Translations under genes and position numbers: made by a program
Notes under the pieces: model-generated
Told to the model about the DNA's origin: nothing
Database searches by the model: none
Seen by the model: only the letters and a program-made list of their open reading frames with translations
Shown: positions 36,101 through 43,744 of the stretch, piece by piece
Layout: each line of letters begins with the position of its first letter
Position numbering within the stretch: the stretch's first letter is position 1
Origin: Cydia pomonella
Taxonomy: Eukaryota; Arthropoda; Insecta; Lepidoptera; Tortricidae
Assembly (NCBI RefSeq): GCF_033807575.1
Contig: NC_084715.1
Location: forward strand, 5,505,349 to 5,569,348
Direction: 5' to 3'
Length of the DNA: 64,000 nt

Positions 36101-39100
36101 TACCTTTTTACTAGCTAGAGAAATGCTTCACACATTAGGGTAGTTGTGGCATACTAGATCTTTCGTGACAAGTACTACAAAAAATGTGGGTAGAAAGCCG
36201 GTTGCGGCGATTTTGTGACAGAGCGCGGCAGAGGTTTTTGGGCTCCCGATTTTATTGATTAAAAATCAAAGTTTTGGTGAATTTGCTATTGTTATGTCTA
36301 GTTAAATGAATCTTCAACATTTTTACGGCAGTCCACGTAAGTAAACACATTTGTATTACAATTATTTCTTTGATTAAACTTTGTGACATATTCGGAACAC
36401 TAATAATAATGGCTTTTTTAACTAAGACAAATGTGGCACATCATGCAGTCTGGTTATTTACTACTTATATTCATATTTGAAACTATATGGGAGGGGTAGA
36501 CCTTTTGGATGCGATGTTAGAATTTTACAGAATAAAAGTTCGCAGTAAGAAGTGGTACCATAGGCTGTTTTTCCACTTAGGCGTAGCATTGCACAGAAGG
36601 GAGAAGATACATATGTGTGTATCTTCTGGCTGACTTAAAGGTATGTGCCTTTACTGGACTTTAAGCTAAATTTGGCATTAGTTTTGATGGCCGAAGATAC
36701 CAGAGTATTTACGCCTACACGTCGAGGATGTCCATTAAACGAAGCAGTTCAGAATCTAAAGAAAGGCAAAAGGCGTCGTATTGAATTACCCCCCAATCGA
36801 AGTAGCTGAAGATGGTTTTAACCATTGGCCAGAATGGATGTCAGATCGCCAAAGATGCAAGTTAGCAATGTTTCTTATGTCTAAACGAAGATCGTAATTG
36901 CTTCAAGGAATTTCATTTCAACAATAAATGTTTGCAATAAGTAATATACTAAATTAACTAAAAAGCAGTTCATTTATTTTGGATGAAAGTGTTAATTAAG
37001 TATGTACTTCTGTACTGCATATTGTTCCAGGCAACTAAAAAATTCTACACTGCAGTGTATATTGTTCTAGATTTGTACGCAATTGTTTTTTTTTCCTAGG
37101 CTATATTATTTGTTTAGAATGACATATATTTTTTACAAGGTGATTAAAAATCCCATTAGCGGCGTAGTCTCATTTGGGATGCGACGTGCGTAAGTAATTT
37201 CGCTCCGTCGCATCTTAGCCACACAGTGCGGAGAGCTGGGGCTGCGGCAGAGGGCGCAGCAAAGCTGAAGCATTCCAAATACTCGAACTTCGAACCAGTT
37301 TACGACTTTGTCCCGGTTGCAGTGGAAACTGGTGGACCCTGGTTTTCTGAGGCGAAAACTTTTATTAAAAAACTGGAGCGGCGGCTTTCAGCTTTAAATA
37401 ATAGATCCTAATCTCTCCGGTGGCGCTAGGTAGGCTCATGGATTACATGAACCATAGAGGTATAATAATATAGAGATAAAATGGGGAAGGGGCAACAAAT
37501 AACCCGACCAAATTACGTAGATTGTTTGTAGTATGTTGTCAGGAATGTTAAAATGTGTTTTTAATTTTGTCGCATTGCGTATGTTTTGTCCCTCACTGGC
37601 ACACGCGTATAGCACTATATCTATGACATACTATGTTTATGACATTTTATTTCGATGTATTGTGGCGCCGCTTTCCTCCTATTAATTCCACACTAGCCCT
37701 AACTTTAAAGAACAGTCTGGAGCATCGTCGCAAGGTTGCCAGCCTAACGATCTTTTACAGGATACATTTCGGAGAGTGTGCCGAGGAACTGCACAACCTT
37801 ATTCCTCCGTCCCCATTTCACCATCGGACTACCAGACAATCGGCACTCCGGCACCGCTTCATGGTAGGTATTCCACAAATACGCACAAAGCGTTTTGCTT
37901 CAACATTTCTTATGCGAACTGCCAAGGGGTGGAATGCCCTGCCCGAGTCTGTGTTTCCGCATGAGTACAATCTGGGTCTCTTCAAGGCTAGGGTAAATAG
38001 GTATCTCATAGGTAAGCGTGCTCCACCGTAGACCGCATCATCACTTACCATCAGGTGAGATCGTGGTCAAACGCTTGCCTATCGTTATAAAAAAAAAAAA
38101 AAAAAAAAACAGCCTTTTCACGCTACAAACAACAAAAAGTCGCAATAAAACCACGCAATACCCAAAGAATTTGCCAATTAGATTGCGCGTGTCTTATTTA
38201 ATCTTATTCCTTAAGATTTTCCAACACAAAGAACATTGCAAAAAGCCTTTCTAATGAAATTGCTCGACGTTAATCCTTAGATTGTTGTCAATTAAATTAA
38301 AACGATTCTTCTTGTATTGGAAGAAATGGATGGTGTTATTTTTAGAGGGCTACTTATTTTTATTTATTTTTTATTTGGAGATAGGTATAACAGCTGAGAC
38401 ATTAACATAGAAAATATAGTAGATACAGGAAGCCAATTATAGGATCTCACAGGTAGTGATATAATACTAAACTAAGGTTATACGCACTATCGCAACTACA
38501 TGTCATTGTGCAACACAAGCCTTATTGAGCTTACTGTGGGGAACTTAGTCAATTTGTGTAATAATGTCCTATAATATTTATTTATTTATTTATTTATTGT
38601 GTGAACAAAGCGAATACAAATGATACTTAATAAGGATAATGTGGAAGTATCTAAAATACTAAATAACTTAGTAACATAATGAGGACTAAGGTAAAAGTAT
38701 TTTATTGACATCAAATTGGATGTCATGTTGTCACTATTAATTATAAAGCTTTCAACGGTGTTATTATTAAATCATTATTTTGTTGGATAAATTTTAGAGC
38801 TGTGCATAAAGATCCTGTACATTTATTAATGTAGGTAACCGAAATAGCAATAAAAATCTCCAGCCACTTCTACCAAAATGCGTCCTCGAAAGTAATTGGG
38901 AGTATTACTGCAATGTTCTGCCGCCAGAGAGCAGCACTATCATATATTCTAAACCATAGAGTAACTTAAATATACTAATATGCCTTAAACTGTTTTTTGA
39001 GAAGTTTAAGGTCAAGGTGGTTTGTTTACTGAGCCCAGTATATGCTAGAGGCGCCCTCTACGCAGAGTTTTGCGTCGGGTGACAATGCAATATTTTGGCA

Positions 39101-42100
39101 CCATCGAGCTGATGGACACAGGAGGTGGCTATAGGAACTCTGTGATAAATCAACGCAACCTAATTGTATCTGGGGTTTTTAGTATTGTCTCAATGAGTAT
39201 TAGTTGCCTGTGGAAAGAAAAGTACAGTCAGCGATAAAAGCTGGTACCAAAAATGAAACTTTGCCAAAAACTTATACCTGTGAAAGTTGCTAACTTTGCT
39301 TCTATGTTCTTTATTTTAATAATTGTATCCTGTATCAATACAGGATACAATTATTAAAATAAAAATAAGTAATAATTTCTTTAAATTATTATTATTCCCC
39401 CCACCATTCAGTCTGGTATTAAACTGTCATCTTGTTCCAGAATGCGTGTCCGGCGTATGCTCATGCGCACATGCTCCGCGCCTCCCCGCGCCGGTTGTGC
39501 ACGCCGAAACCGTCTTGGTTAAGGGAGACATGTTTGTGAACATCAGCTGGTCACTACCGCCCCCGGCCTACCCACAAAGGCTGCCGAAGGGCCTGCAGAA
39601 ACAGTTCTATTTTGTCAGGTATAATCAGACATGGCTATTCAGTTCAGAAACCGTTTTGTTTAAAGGATTCGTTAACATCAGCTGGTCACTACCACCCCCG
39701 GCCTACCCACAGAGACTACCAAAGAGGCTGCAGAAACTGTTATATTTTGTTAAGTATTTATCAGCCATATTCCCCGTATCTGTGTGTACAGAAACCGTCT
39801 TGGTTAAGGGAGATATGTTTGTTAACATCAGCTGGACGCTACCGCTCCCGGCCTACTCACAGTGACTGCCTAACGGGCTGCAAAATCAATTCTGTTTTGT
39901 CAGGTATTTATTACCTATGTATCTTTGTAGTTAGAACAGAAACCGTCTTGGTTAAGGGAGACATGTTATTTTATTATTACGCCCCCGGCCTACCCACAGA
40001 TGCTGCCCAAGGTGGCGCAAGTGGCTGCAGAAACTAGTATATTTTGTTAAGTATTTGCCAGGGCGATAGCCATTGTACACGGCGCAGGCTACATGTGCGA
40101 AAAATCAAAACTTCGCTAAGCTAAGTACGCCAGTCGCACCTTGCTTGTAGGTCGCGCAAGTAACTGGCACGGAATCTTGCGCAAGCAGCATGCGCATGCT
40201 ATGTCGTGCTCCAGTGACTTGCGCAGGTGGCTTGTGCTTACACACAATCAGGTCGCTGAACCCACATATTTTATTACGTTGTTAATACCATCCATAGATA
40301 TAGGTATAAACCAAACCCAGACTGTAGTACGAGTACCAGTATACCTCTCACAGGAAAATGATATAGGGAATGATTTTACCGGTTTATTTATTACGGGTAG
40401 GTTAATTAACTATTTCTGTATACTGTGAGTATACGATATACTTATACATACTTGTAGCTTTTTAGAGAGCAATATGATGTTTGCCTGCGGTTTTCTGTAA
40501 GGTAGAGTTACTTCCCCAGTTGGGTTTTTCTTTATATCTGGAATGACATCTGCTGTGCCCTACCACACACAAAGCGAGATGACATTCATAATGCCCATAC
40601 CTCTCTTTTAGACGTAGTTAAGAACATACCCGGCTCCCGGGTATGTTTGTGTCGTGTGTGCCGAGTTTGATATATGAGGTATCAATCAATTAAGTTACAT
40701 GACAAGACATTTATAACCAACTTTGAAATTTAGAAGATTTTTTAAAACGAAAAACTTTTGTAATCGGCTTAAAAAATTTAAACGTTTTGTTTGCTATTAA
40801 CAGTATCGGTGAGCAAATGGTCTCCGACGCACACCCGTCACCCTGGTTCGCTCACAAGATCACCAGGCACGTCGCAGTCTCAGGCCCCATCGCCGCCGGT
40901 GACGACCCTCGCTACTATCTGCTGCCGACGGCTGAGAGAAGAGAAGACAAGAGGTTGAAGGATGTGAAGCTGCTGGCTAGAGTCAGCGTGGTGGATGAGA
41001 GGACGTGCTTTGGACCGGCAGGAAATGCAACTGCCTATGGTAAGGGAATTAATAACTCCCCATAATCACCAAGATGCGTAGCCAACATGCCAATGGTTTA
41101 CTCCATAGCGAACAACACGGTACACTCTCTCGATCACTCTTCCACATTAGTGCGACAGAGACAGTTGCGTTTCGTTCGCTACGAAGCGTAAACGATTGGC
41201 ATCTTGGATACGTACCCAGGCACGTCTCACCCGGCGGTGAACCTCGCTACCACCTGCTGCCGACGGTCGAGAAAAGAGAAGAAATTTAAGGACGTGAAGC
41301 TGCTGGCTAGAGTCGGTTTGGTGGATGAGAAGACATGCTTTGGACCGGCAGGGAATGCTACTGCCTATGGTAAGAGAATAACCCCATAGAATAAACAGGC
41401 ACGTTGCCTCAGGCTCCATCGCCGACGGAGATGAACATCGCGAGAGAAAGAAAAAGAGAAGAGGTTCCCACTTTTCTTTACTATCAAATGTCTATAAAGG
41501 ACGGATTGCGATAGATTTTTTTCTTAATAAATTGAGATGTCTGCATAGCAGCTGTAATCTGTGAAAAAATAAGAAGCAACAAAGCTGAAGTTCAATTCCA
41601 GCCCTGGGCACCTTTAGTGCTGCACCTGGGTCACTTTTTTTTGTAAGTATGTCATATACATCTACTTTCGTTCATAGCTAACTATATTAATTGAGAATTA
41701 TTCGCAAAAGATTGTGGGTAGGTATGTACCTACTTGTTGACGCATGTCGATTACGCTACGAGTATCTTGGCATAAAATACGCAAGTAGTTACTATGATTT
41801 ATCCGTTTTTACTCGTTGTGTTCCCAAACAAGATCAAACCATAACACGCGCTATATTTTTAGACAGATCAATCATTCTTTTGGTACATTGTACAGTACAA
41901 CGTGTTGTTATGAAACCGTAAAAATAATACTGATGCAGCTTGGCGAAAAATGAAATTTACCAGGTATATAGGTACTCGAAAGTAAAAAAAACCATATGAT
42001 ACAACATCAGCTTGGCCGGCACCTTTTTCAATTTCAAAAGCGAACCAAACAGTTTTTTTATAATGAAGACAGGATTGGGTTGACTCTGAAATTTTGCATC

Positions 42101-43703
42101 GTGTAATCGTTATTTAGGGATTAAAAAGGGGGCGATTAAATTATTTAACACGCTATCATCACTGATATCTCTGATGAATCATATGAAAGCCAATGCAGAG
42201 GATCGTATATAAGAAAGACCTTCCAAACCGTTAATTTTCCCTGAACTTACACGGGGGTTAAATCGGTAGCTTTCAGATTCCCTAGTACTCTGTTTCTAAG
42301 ACTCGACTTGATTTAATTTTGATTACTTGTGTGGGTAATGCTTCTACGTTGTATTTCATTGCATATAAATATTGTTTCAGATCCAGCAAAAGTTGCTGAA
42401 TCTCCAATTGATACTTATGTAAGTACTTATGTATTTATTTCACATAATAAGTTTACTTCTTGGTCAGAATGGTCAACTGTTTTGCGTATTTTCAAGAAAC
42501 TATTTTCTACCAAAGCTTAAGGCAGGAATGTTTGTAACGAAAATAAATTATTACTATGAATGAATATAATATCATATAGGTAGGTACTGTAAAAGAGATA
42601 CGGTCTAGCTGAGGTGGGGAATGTAAACGCTCCAGGTAGATTCTCATATCATGGTAATATATTTTTTTCTTCATAAACGAAATACAATAATGTCGACTAA
42701 CACAGATGCTTGCAACTTTCAGAATGACATGCCTGCAGATCTTTATTCCTTCAGCAGGGCGATAGTTCTGAATTCAAATAATCGTTGCCAGTTATCTATC
42801 AAGAGACTGTGAAGGTTTCCAAATATCAAATATCAAATATCAAACATTTATTCAGCAAATAGGCCACAGGGGCACTTTTACATGTCCATTTTTACAAACA
42901 ATAAATAAAATAAAAAAAACAATTACAAATATCGAATCTATGAAATAATAATTACTTTATTAGAGATGTATACTGTCTCTAAATGTCAAATTACACAAAA
43001 AAAAACTATGATAAAAAAATAAAACCATAAAATACTAAAATTCTTTAGAGATGTATAAGTCTCTAAGTGTCAGAGATAAAATATAAAAAATATATTAAAT
43101 TATCCTTAGAGATGTAGAGGGTCGCCAAGGCTTGAATTCTTATATAAATAATTAAAAGACAAAAAAAATAAAACAGACAAGAACCGAATGAAGTGTCTCA
43201 CGTTAATGTCACTCAAAAGTAAAGTTATATACTTTAACATAACCTGTACCCCGTGTAAGCTTAAACAGACCGGTCTCCACAAACAGCACCCGTTCACGAG
43301 TATGACGTGTATCTCAGCCATCGCCTCCCTCAACCTTCATTCGGGAAAGCCTTCATTCCCCAACCTTCACAGTACCTATTATACTATATATGTTACGTTG
43401 TGTGTTTTTACATCCACTGTCAAAAATCAGCCAAGCACCCAAGTCATTATTTTTTTAGAATATATATGTAGGACATATAATTACACAAAAATTGTTGTCA
43501 ATTATTTTTAGGTACTTACTTCGTCCATATTGTTGACCCTCTCCCTTTGGTTACCAGATACTATGGCTCATCTGGCTCACACTGGGCCTTCTTCTGATTT
43601 GCGTGGCGGGCTGCGTGGTGACCGGCGCTGGCGTCGTCAAGCGTGTGCTGCGCGCGCTGCGCCCCGCGCCCGTAGCGGGGTGCCCGCCGATAAACGGCTG
43701 GGG
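20956..43703 (+). CDS. Single-pass receptor with two FNIII-like modules; cytoplasmic part not in window
   Basis: Eight exons (20956-21108, 26855-26990, 28776-28870, 32242-32386, 39441-39618, 40804-41039, 42381-42418, 43558-43703) join with GT/AG sites and matching phases 0,1,0,1,2,1,0. A signal peptide leads to a 327-residue ectodomain with two fibronectin-III-like modules. Their marks are FNVSWLPPLGPPAIDYSLEV and CAYKIRLLAHPWDG in the first, and FVNISWSLPPPA and LLARVSVVD in the second. There are several cysteines and Asn-glycosylation motifs NVS, NIS and NAT. A membrane span (ILWLIWLTLGLLLICVAGC) and a basic juxtamembrane stretch follow. This layout fits an insect receptor tyrosine kinase such as Torso, but no kinase motif is in the window. 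Another type I receptor is possible. Confidence 0.75.
21574..21672. repeat. Small foldback element
   Basis: CGTGTCATTCACGAAGACGCG faces CGCGTCATCGTAAATGACACG (19 of 21 pairs). It lies in receptor intron 1 and is probably a MITE. Confidence 0.6.
22173..23010 (+). pseudogene. Non-LTR retroelement C-terminal fragment (zinc site plus possible restriction-like endonuclease)
   Basis: It encodes AWLQSLSSPQLGTLLNIDC, then CVCRVMVEEDGHHGLSC (a Cys/His cluster). After an inserted hairpin (22526-22676) it continues as TDGKRPDGLTL, and then AKYNALEPMYAFVPITVET and RSGSYLVQGISLAIQRGN. RPD followed later by a WDAT-type motif in relatives suggests a PD-(D/E)XK endonuclease, as in R2-group LINEs. The family name is inferred. 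Frameshifts and stops (near 22780) make it dead. Confidence 0.6.
22526..22676. mobile_element. Hairpin insertion flanked by a 12-bp duplication
   Basis: GCCTCTAGAATT occurs at 22514-22525 and again at 22677-22688, and removing one copy plus the insert restores the host frame. The insert's arms AGAATAAATTTAAAAGTG and CACTTTTAAATTTATTCT form a hairpin, with CTGTCTTGGG facing CCCAAGACAG inside. Confidence 0.8.
23041..23414. other. Repeat debris, no gene
   Basis: AT-rich sequence with a TTTATTTATACTTTATTGCAC start resembling a LINE tail (minus). Nothing codes. Confidence 0.4.
23613..23733. mobile_element. MITE with GGGTGATATTCCA ends
   Basis: CGGGTGATATTCCACTAG faces CAGAATACCACCC. Inside are TTTGTCCAATGTGCATTGCG and its inverse. 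It is the same family as 52945-53067. Confidence 0.6.
23880..24990. other. Intronic AT-rich sequence, no gene seen
   Basis: A CTATCTATACATCTATCTATC microsatellite-like stretch is at about 24330-24352. Otherwise nothing is recognisable. Confidence 0.45.
24991..25220. mobile_element. MITE (TACAGTACAT ... ATGTACTATTA), copy 1
   Basis: It starts TTTACAGTACATATGTTGC and ends CTTGTATCGTAATGTACTA. A GAGCCATGTACTGTAAAACG centre is shared with 45648-48897 (split) and 48898-49118. A 3' half alone lies at 27078-27160. Confidence 0.7.
26150..26245 (-). pseudogene. Small fragment of the restriction-endonuclease-type retroelement
   Basis: The minus translation contains CRKYPFVKINYVFVALAIET, matching the KYNALEPMYAFVPITVET region at 22.8 kb in type. 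It is too short to place. Confidence 0.4.
26250..26525. other. GC-richer intronic block of unknown nature
   Basis: CCCGCGGCCACATAAAATGGGG and GCCACGGGCCGCCCCAGG stand out from the AT-rich surroundings. Frames on both strands are short and mutually overlapping, with no domain recognised. Confidence 0.3.
26526..26746 (-). mobile_element. tRNA-derived SINE, copy 3
   Basis: On the minus strand it has GACGACCTGTCTGGCCTTG, the B box GGTTCAAATCC (near 26688-26698), and ends with the AATAAGCTCAATAAGGC-type 3' region. It lies about 110 bp upstream of receptor exon 2. Confidence 0.8.
26855..26990 (+). CDS. Receptor exon 2 (start of FNIII module 1)
   Basis: It follows TGTTGTTCACAG and reads GGPDPPDPHYPVQHAGAAR and then MFNVSWLPPL. 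The donor is CTAG|GTGAGA, phase 1. It carries an N-glycosylation site (NVS). Confidence 0.75.
27078..27160. repeat. 3' half of the TACAGTACAT MITE
   Basis: ACTCCCTTCGCTCGTGTTTTAA to ACTTGTATCGTAATGTACAA matches the right half of 24991-25220. Confidence 0.6.
27487..27937. mobile_element. Non-coding TIR element, copy 1 of a pair
   Basis: It has CACCGTGATTTTTT at the left and ATAAAAACACGGTG at the right. The interior (GATTAGTGTTTAGTACGAGTT, CGATCGATGTT, ATCAATAATT) recurs at about 62690-63187. No frame. Confidence 0.6.
27938..28775. other. Receptor intron 2 distal part, no gene seen
   Basis: A short direct repeat AGTTAGGGATAG is at 28359-28380. Chance frames only. Confidence 0.45.
28776..28870 (+). 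CDS. Receptor exon 3
   Basis: It follows TTTTTTGTTACAG, completes a Gly codon, and reads PPAIDYSLEVHSETDTEDC. It ends YNIPG at GGG|GTAAGC, phase 0. Confidence 0.75.
28935..29090 (+). repeat. Dispersed repeat (ATAATCACGCCTATTTCCCGG)
   Basis: CATACATACATATAATCACGCC is followed by TTTCCCGGAGGGGTAGGCAG and TTGCTACGATCCTGACACC. I know this phrase as a common lepidopteran repetitive sequence. It begins about 65 bp downstream of receptor exon 3. Confidence 0.55.
29780..30012 (-). pseudogene. RTE-like LINE C-terminal fragment
   Basis: On the minus strand it reads HAGHVCRMH, then WANVSNKWMLEDGRG, PRRRWREDLDTFLNNWPEDV and SRGEAFA-stop-QWDT. This is the characteristic tail of RTE-type reverse transcriptase proteins. 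One frameshift (near 29950) and a TAG before QWDT mark it as dead. Confidence 0.75.
30013..30100 (-). repeat. LINE-tail sequence (TAGAATAGAATAGAAGCG)
   Basis: TTAGAATAGAATAGAATAGA then GTTTATTTGCAAGAATACG recurs inverted at about 63200-63265. Confidence 0.5.
30228..30364. mobile_element. MITE with ACAGTCGCCATCAGATATAT ends
   Basis: The arm from ACAGTCGCCATCAGATATAT to ATCTGAACACGC is matched in inverse on the right side, giving a stem of about 60 bp with few mismatches. A half copy lies at 60644-60711. Confidence 0.85.
30365..32230. other. Receptor intron 3 distal part, no gene seen
   Basis: A TCCATGGGCGGAGGTAATCGC fragment at about 31357 is a dispersed LINE-tail piece. The rest is AT-rich and unrecognised. 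Confidence 0.45.
32242..32386 (+). CDS. Receptor exon 4 (end of FNIII module 1)
   Basis: It follows TTTATTGCCACCAG and reads EATWWTIPAHASPVPETC and then CAYKIRLLAHPWDGRTEAT. The donor is CCTG|GTAACT, phase 1. Three decayed copies of it lie in the next intron. Confidence 0.8.
32440..32870 (+). pseudogene. Decayed tandem copies of receptor exon 4
   Basis: Copy A (about 32451-32550) keeps GCGACCAGGCTGCGCGTACA. Copy B (about 32615-32715) keeps GACGATTCCTGCGC and GGGACGGCCGGACT. Copy C (about 32770-32855) keeps ACTGCGCGTATAAAATAAAA. The spacing is roughly 160-190 bp. All have lost the frame through indels and base changes. Confidence 0.8.
32880..33835. other. Receptor intron 4, first part, no gene seen
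   Basis: A 115-codon frame (33315-33662) lacks any domain, signal or splice support. A GGCCGGCTTCCTGACACAG fragment looks repetitive. Confidence 0.4.
33836..34037. mobile_element. MITE with CAGTCACGGACTTTAA ends
   Basis: GTACAGTCACGGACTTTAAT faces ATTAAAGTCCGTGA at the right. An AGCTATTTAGGGT / CCTAAATGGTTGAGC inner pair extends the arms imperfectly. Confidence 0.65.
34269..35185 (-). repeat. Dispersed lepidopteran repeat with internal triplication
   Basis: The outer ends match 8953-9524 in inverse: TTTTTAGGGTTCCGTAGCC at the left, GCGAGTCCGACTCGCACTTGG at the right. Inside, the block from GCAAACTTCCACCG to the C-run GTGTCCCCCCCC is present three times, starting at 34499, 34780 and 35067 (about 284-bp period). 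That makes the copy 917 bp against 572 bp. Confidence 0.8.
35215..35777. repeat. Related dispersed repeat (GGACAGACGAACGGACATGG)
   Basis: It starts AGGATTCCGTAGAAACCCG and ends TTAACTACGGAACCCTAAATGG, with a GGACGGACAGACGAACGGACATGG block before the end. Confidence 0.6.
36014..37143 (+). mobile_element. piggyBac-type transposon remnant inserted at TTAA
   Basis: TTAA lies at 36010-36013 and again at 37144-37147, and removing the stretch between restores the host retroelement frame. The left end begins CCCTTTACCGCATACCG. From 36487 it encodes MGGVDLLDAMLEFYRIKV, RSKKWYHRLFFHLGVA and, after a frameshift, DTRVFTPTRRGCPLNEAV. These match the C-terminal half of piggyBac-type transposases. The right end does not mirror the left, so the element is probably internally or terminally deleted. 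Confidence 0.75.
36487..36900 (+). pseudogene. piggyBac transposase C-terminal fragment
   Basis: MGGVDLLD...YR.K.RSKKW.HRLFFH is the conserved block after the last catalytic Asp in piggyBac proteins. A degraded Cys-rich tail (SDRQRCKLAMF) follows with stops and frameshifts. The catalytic N-terminal two thirds are absent. Confidence 0.75.
37400..37680 (+). repeat. Dispersed repeat (TCTCCGGTGGCGCTA ... GTATTGTGGCGCC)
   Basis: Same family as 10190-10358. Between the shared ends the sequence differs, including CATAGAGGTATAATAATATAG. Confidence 0.5.
37685..38110 (+). pseudogene. 5'-truncated CR1/Zenon-like LINE, C-terminal RT region and tail
   Basis: The open stretch encodes SLEHRRKVASLTIFYRIHFG, RTKRFASTFLMRTAKGWNAL and NLGLFKARVNRYLIGKRAP up to TAG at 38029-38031. 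Then comes CACTTACCATCAGGTGAGAT, then a long A run (38090-38110). This is the usual 3' end of CR1/Zenon-type LINEs and a classic 5'-truncated retrotransposition product. The long frame makes it fairly young. Confidence 0.75.
38111..38510. other. AT-rich, no gene seen
   Basis: Chance frames only. Confidence 0.4.
38511..38600 (+). repeat. SINE 3' fragment, copy 4
   Basis: CAACACAAGCCTTATTGAGC to the (TTTA)n tail. The tRNA-like head is missing. Confidence 0.75.
39105..39270. repeat. Dispersed repeat (ACAGGAGGTGGCTATAGGAAC)
   Basis: It matches 59375-59525 (ACAGGAGGTGGCCATGGGAAC, GATAAATCAACGCAA, AGTCAGCGATAAAA). Similarity is high although the two are 20 kb apart. Confidence 0.65.
39311..39362. 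repeat. Perfect 25-bp palindrome with 2-nt loop
   Basis: TTATTTTAATAATTGTATCC plus TGTAT at 39311-39335 is followed after CA by its exact reverse complement (39338-39362). It lies 78 bp upstream of exon 5, within the region where a branch point could lie. Confidence 0.9.
39441..39618 (+). CDS. Receptor exon 5 (start of FNIII module 2)
   Basis: It follows CATCTTGTTCCAG and completes a Glu codon. It has CVSGVCSCAHAPRLPAP, then GDMFVNISWSLPPPAYP. The donor is GTCAG|GTATAA, phase 2. The CSC cluster may link the two modules. Confidence 0.8.
39640..40070 (+). pseudogene. Three decayed tandem copies of receptor exon 5
   Basis: GAAACCGT(C)TTG(G)TTAA starts recur at 39506 (functional exon), 39647, 39791 and 39939, spacing 141, 144 and 148 bp. 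The first copy stays open but has lost the CAG|GTA donor. The second has a TGA near 39862 but keeps GTCAG|GTATTT. The third has lost the middle of the exon. Confidence 0.85.
40071..40803. other. Receptor intron 5 distal part, no gene seen
   Basis: A TTGCGCAAGCAGCATGCGCATGC stretch near 40178 is locally palindromic. The rest is unrecognised. Confidence 0.4.
40804..41039 (+). CDS. Receptor exon 6 (end of FNIII module 2)
   Basis: It follows TTTGCTATTAACAG and completes a Ser codon. It reads IGEQMVSDAHPSPWFAHK, then YYLLPTAERRE and LLARVSVVDERTCFGPAGN. The donor is CTATG|GTAAGG, phase 1. It carries an N-glycosylation motif (NAT). Confidence 0.8.
41213..41462 (+). pseudogene. Decayed tandem copies of receptor exon 6
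   Basis: Copy A (41213-41370) keeps GCTACCACCTGCTGCCGACG, GACGTGAAGCTGCTGGCTAG and the donor GCCTATG|GTAAGA. It has deletions, so its first half (ending EKREEI then stop) and second half (KFKDVKLLARVGLVDEK) are in different frames. Copy B (41397-41462) keeps only CAGGCACGTTGCCTCAGG and the following 40 bp. Confidence 0.85.
41463..42380. other. Receptor intron 6 distal part, no gene seen
   Basis: GTTCAATTCCAGCCCTGGGCACC near 41589 is a repeat fragment. Otherwise nothing is recognised. Confidence 0.4.
42381..42418 (+). CDS. Receptor exon 7 (13-residue stalk)
   Basis: It follows TATTGTTTCAG, completes an Asp codon, and reads PAKVAESPIDTY to TAT|GTAAGT, phase 0. It is very short but has good sites and fits both neighbours. 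Confidence 0.65.
42820..43140 (-). repeat. LINE-tail-like repeat (AGCAAATAGGCCACAGGGGC)
   Basis: An AAATATCAAATATCAAATATC run precedes TTTATTCAGCAAATAGGCCAC. Three variants of TTAGAGATGTATA-CTCTAA follow at about 42960, 43045 and 43105, suggesting an internal tandem repeat. Confidence 0.55.
43558..43703 (+). CDS. Receptor exon 8 (transmembrane segment)
   Basis: It follows CTTTGGTTACCAG and reads ILWLIWLTLGLLLICVAGC, then VVKRVLRALRPAP (basic stop-transfer side). It ends INGW(G) at GGGG|GTGAGT, phase 2, so at least one more exon must follow. None was recognised to 64000. Confidence 0.8.
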
Positions 43704-43744
43704 GTGAGTACTTAGTCAATAAGGTGTGCGAAACGTGGGTGACG

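Larger units (their letters stand above)
35960..37400 (+). pseudogene. Second copy of the restriction-endonuclease-type retroelement, interrupted
   Basis: TDGKRPDGL is encoded up to 36012. After the insertion the frame resumes as SLIWDATCVSNFAPSHL, TVRRAGAAAEGAAKLKHSKY, VPVAVETGGPWF and TFIKKLERRL, ending about 37390. The RPD and WDAT motifs flanking the insertion fit a PD-(D/E)XK nuclease. One small indel is needed after the right TTAA. It is non-functional. Confidence 0.6.

Noticed and set aside
36014..37143. Calling an intact piggyBac element
   Set aside because: Only the C-terminal part of the transposase is present, with frameshifts, and the right end is not an inverted copy of the left.
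41204..41389. Exon 6-like open frame as a genuine alternative exon
   Set aside because: The region homologous to exon 6 changes frame in the middle and has lost the acceptor-side sequence. It is better explained as a decayed duplicate, although the donor is preserved.
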